Source of the DNA: Planctomycetota bacterium
GTDB lineage: Bacteria > Planctomycetota > B15-G4 > JADJEK01
NCBI GenBank assembly: GCA_016709145.1
Contig: JADJEK010000001.1
Coordinates: forward strand, 1,240,001 to 1,304,000
Direction of reading: 5' to 3'
Length of the DNA stretch: 64,000 bases
Below, piece after piece: positions 35,984 through 43,723 of this stretch (within the stretch, counting starts at the first letter, position 1; each line of letters starts with the position of its first letter). The notes below the pieces were generated by a model. That model ran no database searches, had not been told where the DNA came from, and saw only the letters and a program-made list of their open reading frames with translations. Position numbers and translations under genes: made by a program.

Positions 35984-36015
35984 AGCCCGCGCCGCGCATC
36001 CGCGCGGCGCGGGCT
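35984..36015 (+). terminator. Perfect 14-bp hairpin between the two GYYRT genes
   Basis: AGCCCGCGCCGCGC pairs perfectly with GCGCGGCGCGGGCT around the loop ATCC. It begins 25 bases after the first gene and ends 18 bases before the second. It can act as an attenuator or terminator, or protect the upstream mRNA. Confidence 0.6.
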
Positions 36016-36033
36016 GCGTTCGAGGAGAACCCC

Positions 36034-36351
36034 ATGAGCGCATGCACGAACCGATGGCGCGGACTGCTCGTCCTGTTCGTCGCGTGCATCTCGATCGCCG
36101 CAGCGCCGGGCCGGGGCACGACGCGGTCCGACCGCTCGAGCACGCACGCGATCGTCGTGCGTGAGGACCACAAGCACCGCTACGTCAAAGTGCCGGACGG
36201 CAAGGTCTGGGTCCCGCCGAAGACCGCGAAGAAAGTCGTCGGCTACGACGCCAAGGGCAAGCCCATCTATCGCGAGGTCGTCGTCTCGCCCGGTTACTAC
36301 CGGACGAAGTACGTCGACAAGTGCAACGTGTGCGGGAAGCTGAAGGGCTGA
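36034..36351 (+). CDS. Small secreted protein with GYYRT motif
   Basis: This is a 105-residue protein with a signal peptide (LLVLFVACISIAAAPG). The C-terminal half reads VWVPPKTAKKVVGYDAKGKP, then IYREVVVSPGYYRTKYV, and ends with a CNVCGKLKG pair of cysteines. The GYD-x2-G-x2-I-x3-V-x-V-x2-GYYRT pattern is also found in the preceding gene product. GAGGAG precedes the ATG. The function is unknown. Confidence 0.62.
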   Translation: MSACTNRWRGLLVLFVACISIAAAPGRGTTRSDRSSTHAIVVREDHKHRYVKVPDGKVWVPPKTAKKVVGYDAKGKPIYREVVVSPGYYRTKYVDKCNVCGKLKG

Positions 36352-36428
36352 GCAGGATCGACGGTCAACGGAAGATCGTTCGCCTCGGGTTCGAGCTCGA
36401 AGGTTCCCGCGCGGGCTCGAAAGCCGCA

Positions 36429-36434
36429 TACTCT
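36429..36434 (+). promoter_or_regulatory. -10-like hexamer of the FHA activator gene
   Basis: TACTCT lies eight bases before the ATG at 36443, with no Shine-Dalgarno sequence between them, consistent with a leaderless transcript. Confidence 0.4.
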
Positions 36435-36442
36435 CCCGCGCC

Positions 36443-38314
36443 ATGAGTCCGACGTTCCGCCTGCGCTGGTTGAATCGCGAGGGGGGCGAGCTCGTCTATC
36501 ACGTAGCGAGTTCGGCCACGATCGGCCGTGCAGCCGACAACGACATCGTGCTCGACCAAGAAGGCGTGTCGCGGCGCCACCTCGAAGTGCGCGTGGACGC
36601 GGGCAAGCTCGAAGCGAAGGACCTGTTCTCGACCAACGGCGTCTACGTCAACGGCAAGCGCGTGACCGAGACCGTGCTGCGGCCGGGCGACACGCTGCTC
36701 GTCGGTCGAACGCTGTTCCGCGTCGAAGAACAATCGGAAGCGCGCGTCGGCGAAACTCGAGCGCTCGGCGCGACGACGATCCAAGTCGCGCTCGACGCGA
36801 GCAAGACCGAGTACCCAGGTGGCGAGCCGCCGACGATGCGAGCGGCGGATCACCTGCGCGCGCTGTGCCGCATCCTCGAACTCGTCAACGCGGCCGGGCC
36901 GTCGGAAGAGCTCTACCGCCATACGCTCGATGCACTGTCGCAGACGCTCGATGCCGTATTCGGCGCGGTCTACTTCGGTCGCGACCCGCAGGCCGCGCCG
37001 GTGATCACGATCGCGAAGTCGAACGCGGTGCACACGCCGAGCAAGACCGTGCTGCGGCGCGTGCTCGAGAGCGGTGAAGCGATCCTCGCGAACGACCCGT
37101 TGGCGATCGCCGGGATCGATCCGTCACAGAGCCTCGTTCGCGCCGCGGACCTCGCGATCCTGTGCGTTCCGATCGGCCGCGGCACGGAAGTGACCGGCGC
37201 GCTCTACCTCGCCAGCGACGGCGATCGGCATCCGTTGACCGAACCCGAGCTGCGACTCGCGACGATCGTCGGCCGCACGCTCGCGCTCGCCGTCGACCAG
37301 CGACGCAAGGCCGAGCGCATCGCGGCGGAGAACGACGCGTTGCGTGCCGAACAGGTGCCCGTGTCGGACTTCTCCGGCAAGTCCCAAGCGTTCGCGCGCG
37401 TCGTCGACTTGGCGAAGAAAGCGGCCCGCTCGGACGCCACCGTGCTCGTGCGCGGCGAGACCGGGACCGGCAAGGAAGTGCTGGCACGCAATCTGCATCG
37501 CTGGAGTTCGCGCGCGACGAAGCCGTTCATCGCGATCAACTGCGGAGCGCTCGCGCAGAACCTCGTCGAGAGCGAACTGTTCGGTCACGAGAAGGGCTCG
37601 TTCACGGGCGCCACCGAGCGTCGGATCGGCAAGTTCGAACTCGCGGACGGCGGCACGCTGTTCCTCGACGAAGTCGGCGAACTGCCCGCGGACGCGCAGG
37701 TGAAGTTGTTGCGAGCGCTCGAGGAACGCCGGTTCTTCCGCGTCGGCGGCTCGCGCGAGATCCACGTCGACGTGCGCTTGATCGCGGCGACGCATCGAGA
37801 TCTGGCGCGGCGCGTCCAGGACGGGACCTTCCGCGAGGACCTGCTCTACCGCATCCAAGTGATCGAACTCGCGCTACCGCCACTGCGTGATCGGCGTGAA
37901 GACATCGGCGACATCGCCGACGAGTTGCTCGAGCGCTGGGCTGCGACCATGGGCAGACCACGACCGCGCTTGTCGGTGGGAGCTCTCGATCGGCTGCGCT
38001 CGCACGCATGGCCCGGAAACGTGCGTGAGTTGAAGAACGTGCTCGAACGCGCTCTGATCCTCGGCGACGGCGACGTCGTCGAGGTCGACGACATCGTGCT
38101 CGGCTCGAACGTGGCCTCGACGGCGGGCTCGCCGAACGCGGCGCACGGCGCGATCGGCGACGCATCCCGACCGCTGCGCGACGTCGAACGCGACCACATC
38201 CGCGCCGTGCTCGACGCGTGTGGTTGGAACAAGGCGAAGGCCGCGGACATCCTCGGGATCGGGCGCACGAACATCTACGAGAAGATCAAGCAGTACGGAC
38301 TCGAACCCGAGTGA
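36443..38314 (+). CDS. FHA-GAF sigma-54 transcription activator
   Basis: This is a 623-residue protein. An FHA domain (about 20-85: SATIGRAADNDIVLDQEGVS, STNGVYVNGKRV) reads phospho-threonine. A GAF domain follows (about 140-285). The sigma-54 AAA+ domain has GETGTGKEVLARNLH (about 338), GSFTGATE (about 385, Ser in place of the usual Ala) and LFLDEVGELP (about 407). It ends in a Fis-type helix-turn-helix (WNKAKAADILGIGRTNIYEK). The next gene, a Ser/Thr kinase, overlaps it by four bases, which suggests the kinase phosphorylates a partner read by the FHA domain. Confidence 0.92.
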   Translation: MSPTFRLRWLNREGGELVYHVASSATIGRAADNDIVLDQEGVSRRHLEVRVDAGKLEAKDLFSTNGVYVNGKRVTETVLRPGDTLLVGRTLFRVEEQSEARVGETRALGATTIQVALDASKTEYPGGEPPTMRAADHLRALCRILELVNAAGPSEELYRHTLDALSQTLDAVFGAVYFGRDPQAAPVITIAKSNAVHTPSKTVLRRVLESGEAILANDPLAIAGIDPSQSLVRAADLAILCVPIGRGTEVTGALYLASDGDRHPLTEPELRLATIVGRTLALAVDQRRKAERIAAENDALRAEQVPVSDFSGKSQAFARVVDLAKKAARSDATVLVRGETGTGKEVLARNLHRWSSRATKPFIAINCGALAQNLVESELFGHEKGSFTGATERRIGKFELADGGTLFLDEVGELPADAQVKLLRALEERRFFRVGGSREIHVDVRLIAATHRDLARRVQDGTFREDLLYRIQVIELALPPLRDRREDIGDIADELLERWAATMGRPRPRLSVGALDRLRSHAWPGNVRELKNVLERALILGDGDVVEVDDIVLGSNVASTAGSPNAAHGAIGDASRPLRDVERDHIRAVLDACGWNKAKAADILGIGRTNIYEKIKQYGLEPE

Positions 38315-40167
38315 GCACGGTCGACGCGGACATCCTCTGCTCGTGCGGTCAACGGTTCATCGTCGCCGACGACGGCAAGGGAGCGCCTCACGCGTGCCCG
38401 TCGTGTCGCGTGCTGAACGTGTTGCCGAGGCGGTCGGCGCGACAACTCACGCCACAACCCGCGCGAGGTGCGACGGTCGCGCGATCGACCGCGGTGCTGG
38501 GATCGCGCACGGGTGCGTACGGCCCATCGATCGGACCGGGCGCGCTGCTCGGGCCGTATCGCGTCGAGAAGAACATCGGCCGTGGCGGCATGGGACACGT
38601 GTTCCTTGCCGTGCACGAAGACACCGAGCAGCGCGTCGCGCTGAAGGTGCTGTCCCCCGAACTCGCCACGCATTCCGACTTCGTCGCGCGCTTCCATCGC
38701 GAGGCGCGTTTGCTCGCGACACTCGACGACGACTGTGTCGCTCGCGTGTTCTTTTCGGGCGCGGCCGACGGCGTGCCGTTCTTCGCGATGGAGTTCGTCG
38801 AGGGTCGCAATCTCGAAGAAGTGCTGCGCGACGAAGGTCGCCTGACTCCGACGCGTGCGATCGAGCTGATGGCCGCGACCGCGCGGGGACTGGCGGCGGC
38901 GGCGAAGCGCGGGTTGATCCACCGTGACGTGAAGCCGACGAACTTGCTGCTCGATGCCAAGGGCCGACTGAAGCTCGTCGATTTCGGACTCGCGCGCACC
39001 GTCGATTCGGAGTCGCGATTGACCGTGACCGGCGCCGTGATCGGCACGCCGTACTACTTGTCGCCCGAACAGGGCCTGGGCAAGCCCGTCGACGTCCGCA
39101 GCGACATCTACTCGCTCGGCGCGACCTTCTATCACCTGCTGTGCGGCTCGGTGCCGTTCGAGGCCGAGAGCCCGGTCGCGATCATCATGCGGCACGTGAA
39201 TCAGCCGCCCGACGCGTTGACGAAGCGCTCCAAGCACGTGCCCGAACCGCTCGCGCGCATCGTGATGCGATGCATGGCGAAGGACCCCGCGCGTCGGTAC
39301 CAGGACTACGACGAGTTGCTCGAGGACCTGAACGCGGCCCGCACGGGCAAGCCCGTCGTCGCGCCGCCGGAGACGGCGTCGATCGTCGGGAGCTCGCCGT
39401 CGTTCGTCGTCGATCTCGAAGACGCGGCGCGCGTGTTGCGCTCGGCGGGCCGGCGGCGCCGCATGTTCGCGTTCGCGATCGATTTCGCGGTCGCTGCGAT
39501 CGTCGGCGCCGTCGCGGGTCGTATACCGGTCGCGGTGTCCGATCTGCCGCAATGGCTCGATCCCGCGATGGCCACGTTGCTCGGGACGGTGGTCTACTTC
39601 GTGCTCGCGGAGACCTTCGGTGGGCGAACGTTCGGACGTCGCATGTTCCGCATGCGCGTCGCGCGCGACGACGGCACCGATCCGGGGTTCATGCGCAATC
39701 TCATGCGCGCGATGCACGCCATCCCACTCGGGATCGCGATCGCACTGCTCGTGCTCGAGGACGACGCGTCGTTCCCGTTGATCGATCGCATCGGGCTGCC
39801 GCCGCGGCTCACGATCCTCGCGTTCTACGCGTACGCGGCACTCAACGCGTTCGTGACGATGTTCGCCGACCGCAAGCGCACGCTGCACGACCTGTACTCC
39901 GCGACCGGCGTGTTCCACGAAGCGCGCGTGAAGCGCAAGGAGAAGCGACCCGAGCGACCGGTCCGAACCGTGCCGCCGTTCCTCGCGCTCGTGTTGTCGA
40001 TCGTGCCCGGCCTCGGCCAACTCGCGAACGGGCAGCTCGGCAAAGGCATCGTGTTCTTCTTCGGGACGTGGGTCTTGTTCCCGCTCGGCATCGTCTTGTG
40101 GATCATCGCCGCGGTCGACGCCTATCGCACCGCGCTCGACGCCAAGCGCGGCTCCGAACTGGTCTGA
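38311..40167 (+). CDS. Ser/Thr protein kinase with zinc ribbon, RDD and PG-GQ membrane domains
   Basis: This is a 618-residue protein from the GTG that overlaps the preceding stop (GTGA). A CxC-CxxC zinc ribbon lies at about 9-27. The Hanks kinase domain follows with GRGGMGHVF (about 91), VALKVL, HRDVKPTNLLL (about 204) and VDFGLART (about 224). An RDD-type membrane domain (about 380-530) contains FGGRTFGRRMFRMRV. The C-terminus is VPGLGQLANGQLGKGIVFFF, a module repeated in the next two genes. Co-translation with the FHA activator suggests a phosphorylation cascade onto sigma-54 transcription. Confidence 0.92.
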   Translation: MSTVDADILCSCGQRFIVADDGKGAPHACPSCRVLNVLPRRSARQLTPQPARGATVARSTAVLGSRTGAYGPSIGPGALLGPYRVEKNIGRGGMGHVFLAVHEDTEQRVALKVLSPELATHSDFVARFHREARLLATLDDDCVARVFFSGAADGVPFFAMEFVEGRNLEEVLRDEGRLTPTRAIELMAATARGLAAAAKRGLIHRDVKPTNLLLDAKGRLKLVDFGLARTVDSESRLTVTGAVIGTPYYLSPEQGLGKPVDVRSDIYSLGATFYHLLCGSVPFEAESPVAIIMRHVNQPPDALTKRSKHVPEPLARIVMRCMAKDPARRYQDYDELLEDLNAARTGKPVVAPPETASIVGSSPSFVVDLEDAARVLRSAGRRRRMFAFAIDFAVAAIVGAVAGRIPVAVSDLPQWLDPAMATLLGTVVYFVLAETFGGRTFGRRMFRMRVARDDGTDPGFMRNLMRAMHAIPLGIAIALLVLEDDASFPLIDRIGLPPRLTILAFYAYAALNAFVTMFADRKRTLHDLYSATGVFHEARVKRKEKRPERPVRTVPPFLALVLSIVPGLGQLANGQLGKGIVFFFGTWVLFPLGIVLWIIAAVDAYRTALDAKRGSELV

Positions 40168-40359
40168 CCGAAAACCGCTCGGATTCCGAACGCCGTTCGC
40201 TTTCCGAACGCGCGCCGTTCGCTCGCTCGGCGCGACCAAAGTCGGCGTAAGCACCTGTAGTTGAATTGTTTCCATCGGATGCCTGGCGCCCTCTGGAGAT
40301 GGCACGGGCCGTGATCTGATCGCTCCTCGTTCTCGATCCCGGGAACCCGGAGCGACGCG

Positions 40360-40932
40360 ATGGAACTCACCTGCAAGACGCATGGCGACCGCGCGGCGAT
40401 GGCTCGATGTGTGGCGTGCGGCGCGTCCTTGTGCGGCGGCTGTCGCGTTCGCGTCGGCGGTCGCAACTGGTGTCGCCCATGCGTGCCGAGCGAACTGCGA
40501 CGCGAACTTCCTGGCCATCGCGCGCCGCTGCTCGCCGCCCTGCTCTCGGTCGTACCTGGGCTCGGGCAGATGTACGCGGGGCGCGGACTGCGCGGAATCT
40601 TGTTCGTCGCGTCGGCCGTCCTGATCACCGCGAACGTCGAGTCGATCCCCGCGCCGGTCCCGCTCTTCCTGTGGTTGTTCAACCTGTTCGACGCGTGGTC
40701 GGTCGCGATCGAGCGCAACGCGCAAGTCGAGGGTCGCGACCTGAACCCGAGCGAAGCGCTGCAGCGCCGCTTCTTCGGATTGCTCGGCGCGGGCGTCGCG
40801 GTGTTCACCGTCGTGAAGAGCACGTTCGCGCCCGACCTCTCCGCCGACGTGCTGTGGCCGGCCTCGCTCGCGCTCTACGGGTTGTTCCTGCTGATCGATC
40901 GCAAGGGAGGCGCTCATGTCCAGCGCGTCTGA
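40360..40932 (+). CDS. Zinc-binding membrane protein with PG-GQ module
   Basis: This is a 190-residue protein. The N-terminus has a B-box-like cysteine cluster (CKTHGDRAAMARCVACGASL, then CGGCRVRVGGRNWCRPC). SVVPGLGQMYAGRGLRGILF and LFLWLFNLFDAWSVAIERN follow, a TM2/DUF5683-like membrane module also present at the C-terminus of the upstream kinase. Two more hydrophobic segments complete it. The function is unknown. It overlaps the following gene by 17 bases. Confidence 0.7.
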   Translation: MELTCKTHGDRAAMARCVACGASLCGGCRVRVGGRNWCRPCVPSELRRELPGHRAPLLAALLSVVPGLGQMYAGRGLRGILFVASAVLITANVESIPAPVPLFLWLFNLFDAWSVAIERNAQVEGRDLNPSEALQRRFFGLLGAGVAVFTVVKSTFAPDLSADVLWPASLALYGLFLLIDRKGGAHVQRV

Positions 40933-41275
40933 ACACGTGTTCTGCGGTCATTGCGGCGATCGCTTGCCCGCGTACGGTTCGCAACTCGGATTCTGCGGCG
41001 GCTGTGCGCGACGCTTCAAGAAAGTCGCCGGCACGCCGCGGCCGATGCCGCTCTCGGGCGGCTTCGCGTACCCGAAGGACCCGTTGCTCGCGCTCGTGCT
41101 CGCCACGGTCTTCCCCGGCGCCGGTCAGGTCTACAACGGCCACTTCATCAAGGCGGTGCTCGTGTTCGTGCTCTCACCGCTCGTCATTCCATGGCTGATC
41201 GGCATCGCCGACGCCTTCTTCTCCGCGCGGCGCATCAGCGCCGAGTTCGCACTCGCGAACGGCGCGGTGGCTTGA
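40916..41275 (+). CDS. Small zinc-ribbon membrane protein with PG-GQ module
   Basis: This is a 119-residue protein. The zinc ribbon FCGHCGDRLP...GFCGGCARRF occupies the first 33 residues. The membrane module TVFPGAGQVYNGHFIKAVLV and IPWLIGIADAFFSARRISAE repeats the arrangement seen in the previous gene product and in the kinase. It starts inside the preceding gene. A short hairpin (CCGGTCG/CGACCGG, 41291-41307) follows the stop. Confidence 0.7.
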   Translation: MSSASEHVFCGHCGDRLPAYGSQLGFCGGCARRFKKVAGTPRPMPLSGGFAYPKDPLLALVLATVFPGAGQVYNGHFIKAVLVFVLSPLVIPWLIGIADAFFSARRISAEFALANGAVA

Positions 41276-41330
41276 AACGAATCCCACTAGCCGGTCGATG
41301 CGACCGGTCGTTCGTCGAAAGGAGTCGATC

Positions 41331-42197
41331 ATGTTGTTGCGTTCCCTGATCCGCGTGGGGCTCTTGTCCACGCTCGTAGGCGGCAGTGCCGTCGCGTTGC
41401 TCGGCTCGGACCAGGTGAAGCTGTACCTGGCGCAGGGCAAGGCGAACATCGAAGACGCGATGCAGGACCTGCAAGGTCTCGAGTCGCGATTGAAGTTGAT
41501 CCGTACGCAGATCCGCGCACTCGACGGCGAGGCGCGTGAATTGCGGTCGGCGTCGATCCAGCGCAAAGTCGAAGTCGAGCGCCTGCGCGCCGATCTCGAT
41601 GCGCGCAAGCGCGAGCTCGAGCGCCAAGCGGCGGTCCTCGAACGTGCGTCGGATCTGCTCAGCCAGGACGAGACGCACTACGCGATCGGCCAGCGCACCT
41701 ACGCGCGCGCCGAAGTCGAGCAGGACGCGGCCGAGAAGATGGCGCTCTACACGGTCCAGGCCGACACGCTGAAGTCGCTCGAGGAGACCTTGAAGACCAA
41801 GGAGAAGGCACTCGAGTTCGCCGCACAAAACGTCGACCGCGCGGCCGCGTTGCGCGTCGATCTGGCGTCGAAGGTCGAACTGCTCGAGGCCCAACTGCAG
41901 AAGTTGCGCGCGAAGGAAGCGTTCGCGGCGACGGTCGACGACCTCGTGTCGACGCAGGATCTCGATTCCGATCTTGCGCGCGCACGCCAGATGATCGCGG
42001 ACTTCGAGAAGGAGATCGAAGTCAAGGACCGCATGCTCGACGAGACGCTGAAGGGCGCTGCCGAGCAGCCGAAGGGCGGCATCGACTACATGAACTCGGC
42101 GGGTGATTCGCAGGCTCTCGCCGATCGGATCCGCAGGACGCTGGGTCAACAGCCGCCGCTCGTGCCCGCGGCCGCGCTGTTGGTCCACGGTCACTGA
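41331..42197 (+). CDS. Exported coiled-coil protein
   Basis: This is a 288-residue protein with an N-terminal anchor or signal (IRVGLLSTLVGGSAVALLG), followed by a long heptad-rich region from about 30 to 255. Stretches such as ELRSASIQRKVEVERLRADL and KARKRELERQAAVLERASDL-type charged repeats show this. AAAGGAG stands before the ATG at 41331. No family is recognised. It may form a periplasmic filament or spacer. It is followed by a strong hairpin and a second, shorter coiled-coil gene. Confidence 0.65.
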   Translation: MLLRSLIRVGLLSTLVGGSAVALLGSDQVKLYLAQGKANIEDAMQDLQGLESRLKLIRTQIRALDGEARELRSASIQRKVEVERLRADLDARKRELERQAAVLERASDLLSQDETHYAIGQRTYARAEVEQDAAEKMALYTVQADTLKSLEETLKTKEKALEFAAQNVDRAAALRVDLASKVELLEAQLQKLRAKEAFAATVDDLVSTQDLDSDLARARQMIADFEKEIEVKDRMLDETLKGAAEQPKGGIDYMNSAGDSQALADRIRRTLGQQPPLVPAAALLVHGH

Positions 42198-42209
42198 GTG
42201 TCGAAGGTC

Positions 42210-42239
42210 GGGAGGGCGATCCGCAGGGATCGTCCTCCC
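42210..42239 (+). terminator. 13-bp hairpin after the first coiled-coil gene
   Basis: GGGAGGGCGATCC pairs with GGATCGTCCTCCC (one G:T position) around a GCAG loop, 13 bases after the stop codon, followed by GTTGTT. Confidence 0.65.
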
Positions 42240-42290
42240 GTTGTTCCGTCCGCGTCGACTCGCACGAGTGCGTTCGAACCGAGGATTGCC

Positions 42291-42815
42291 ATGCGTACGT
42301 CCACTGCGTTCTTCTTGGTCGTCTTCCTCGTCGTCATGTCGTCGGCCGAACGCCGCCATTCCGTGCGGCAAGCGGTCGCGAGCGCCGCACATCAAGTCGA
42401 GCACGTGCTCGGTGGAGAGGGTCGACGTTCATGCGCAGACGTCGAGACCACCGATCGTGGGGCCGATGGCGAATTGGCAGCGCTGGCGGCGCGCGAGAAC
42501 GCCACTGCGAAGACGCTGCGAACGGTCGAACGCGGCCTGAAGGCGCTCGACGATCGCATCGAGCGACTCGAGAGCGACGATGACGCGGAGTTGCGGTCGA
42601 CGCTGCGCCTGCTGAAGGAACAGCGCGGAGTGCTCGATCGCGAGCGCGCCGAGTTGACGGTCCAAAAGAGCCGTCTGGCCGCGGAGCGGGTGCGCATCGA
42701 GACCCAGATCGACTTGAGTGGCATCCGCGCCGAGCGCGAGCGCACCGAGCAGTTCCTGGGCACGACGACGCCCTCGCCGATGGAGCAACTCGCGAACGTC
42801 CGCGAATCGCACTGA
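42291..42815 (+). CDS. Exported coiled-coil protein, shorter
   Basis: This is a 174-residue protein with a signal (TAFFLVVFLVVMSSA). A Cys-containing segment (GGEGRRSCADVETTD) is followed by a coiled coil from about 60 to 155 (LRTVERGLKALDDRIERLES and QRGVLDRERAELTVQKSRLA). It resembles the preceding gene product in design but not obviously in sequence. The function is unknown; the two may form a pair. Confidence 0.62.
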   Translation: MRTSTAFFLVVFLVVMSSAERRHSVRQAVASAAHQVEHVLGGEGRRSCADVETTDRGADGELAALAARENATAKTLRTVERGLKALDDRIERLESDDDAELRSTLRLLKEQRGVLDRERAELTVQKSRLAAERVRIETQIDLSGIRAERERTEQFLGTTTPSPMEQLANVRESH

Positions 42816-42854
42816 TCGACGAGGGCGTTGCGCGGCTTCGCCGCTTCGAACGTG

Positions 42855-42899
42855 GATGAACCGGGGGCGGACCATGAGGTCCGCCCCGCTCGGTTCATC
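42855..42899. terminator. Bidirectional 19-bp hairpin between convergent genes
   Basis: GATGAACCG plus GGGGCGGACC pairs with GGTCCGCCCC and CGGTTCATC around the loop ATGA, broken only by a 3-base bulge (GCT). It lies between the stop codons of the convergent coiled-coil and TRL-like genes, so it can end transcription from both sides. Confidence 0.8.
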
Positions 42900-42904
42900 G
42901 ACGT

Positions 42905-43234
42905 TCAGTCGCCGTAGACCTGGATCGTCTGCATCCGGAACACGCCGCCGAGGACGGACGTGGTCTGGATGTCGGCGAAGTACACGTCCGTGATGCCGTG
43001 CTTCTTCGAGGCTTCACCGATCGCACGGCTCTTCCACTCGATGCCGATCCCCGCAGCCGTGATCGGCTCGTGGATCTCCTTCGACGAGAGCTCGGCCATC
43101 TTCGATCCGACCTTCGTTGCGTTCATGTCGATCACGAACGGCTCGGTCTTCTCGGTGTAGATCCAGCCGATCGGCCCGCAGCCCGTCAGGGCCAGCATGC
43201 CGAGGGCGAGGACGAAGGATGCGGTGCGGGTCAT
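42905..43234 (-). CDS. TRL-like lipoprotein, second of a pair
   Basis: This is a 109-residue protein with a lipoprotein signal (SFVLALGMLALTGC). The body has KVGSKMAELSSKEIHEPITA, then GIGIEWKSRAIGEASKKHGI and VYFADIQTTSVLGGV, and matches the small TRL-like lipoprotein layout. It starts one base after the stop of the neighbouring TRL-like gene, and both end in a Tyr-Gly-Asp tripeptide. The function of the family is unknown. Confidence 0.65.
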   Translation of the reverse strand: MTRTASFVLALGMLALTGCGPIGWIYTEKTEPFVIDMNATKVGSKMAELSSKEIHEPITAAGIGIEWKSRAIGEASKKHGITDVYFADIQTTSVLGGVFRMQTIQVYGD

Positions 43235-43235
43235 G

Positions 43236-43535
43236 TCAGTCCCCGTACGCGATCACCGTGCGCTCGGCGTAGAGCCCGAACAGGATCAGGAAGTTCTCGC
43301 TGTCGAGATGGCGGATCGTCTTCAAGCCGCCGTCCTTGGCCGCCGCCGCGGTGCCGCCGTCGCCCCACGCGAACAGCCAAAGCACGCTCTTGACGGTCGA
43401 ACGACCTTCCTTGTCACCGAGCTGGGTCTCCATCACGTCCGTGTCGAGCGGAGCGCGCACGTTCGAGTAGAGACAACCGGGCAAGGACGCCGCGGCGAGG
43501 ACGAGGCCGAGGATCGCAGCTTTCGTACGCAGCAT
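43236..43535 (-). CDS. TRL-like lipoprotein, first of a pair
   Basis: This is a 99-residue protein with a lipoprotein signal ending SLPGC. SNVRAPLDTDVMETQLGDKE, then VLWLFAWGDGGTAAAAKDGG and LKTIRHLDSENFLILFGLYA, are typical of the TRL-like family. GGAG precedes the ATG at 43535. It forms an operon with the second TRL-like gene and is divergent from the FG-GAP genes. Confidence 0.72.
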   Translation of the reverse strand: MLRTKAAILGLVLAAASLPGCLYSNVRAPLDTDVMETQLGDKEGRSTVKSVLWLFAWGDGGTAAAAKDGGLKTIRHLDSENFLILFGLYAERTVIAYGD

Positions 43536-43701
43536 GAAGCACTCCAGCAGGTGTGGGCGCGGTGAGTCGACATCGGACACCGAGTCGTCGGTCTCGCCGG
43601 GCGATTCCAGTCGATGAGGGCGAAGAGCTTAATGCACGTGGATTCAATCTGCATCAGCGAGATCGGCCGCATCGGCCCGTTCAGGAGCGCGGGACGCCGC
43701 G

Positions 43702-43707
43702 TAGGAT
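43702..43707 (+). promoter_or_regulatory. -10-like hexamer of the FG-GAP gene pair
   Basis: TAGGAT lies 16 bases before the ATG at 43724. A transcript starting there would have a leader of only about ten bases, and no Shine-Dalgarno sequence is seen. Confidence 0.35.
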
Positions 43708-43723
43708 CCCGAGCGACCCGCCC

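Noticed and set aside
40299..40315. Sigma-54-like TGGCACGGGCCGTGAT before the 190-residue zinc-binding gene
   Set aside because: The -24 half fits, but the -12 half has GA where GC is needed. The CACG-GGC-CGTG symmetry also occurs at 35433, so it may be a shared operator, but two sites are too few to claim one.
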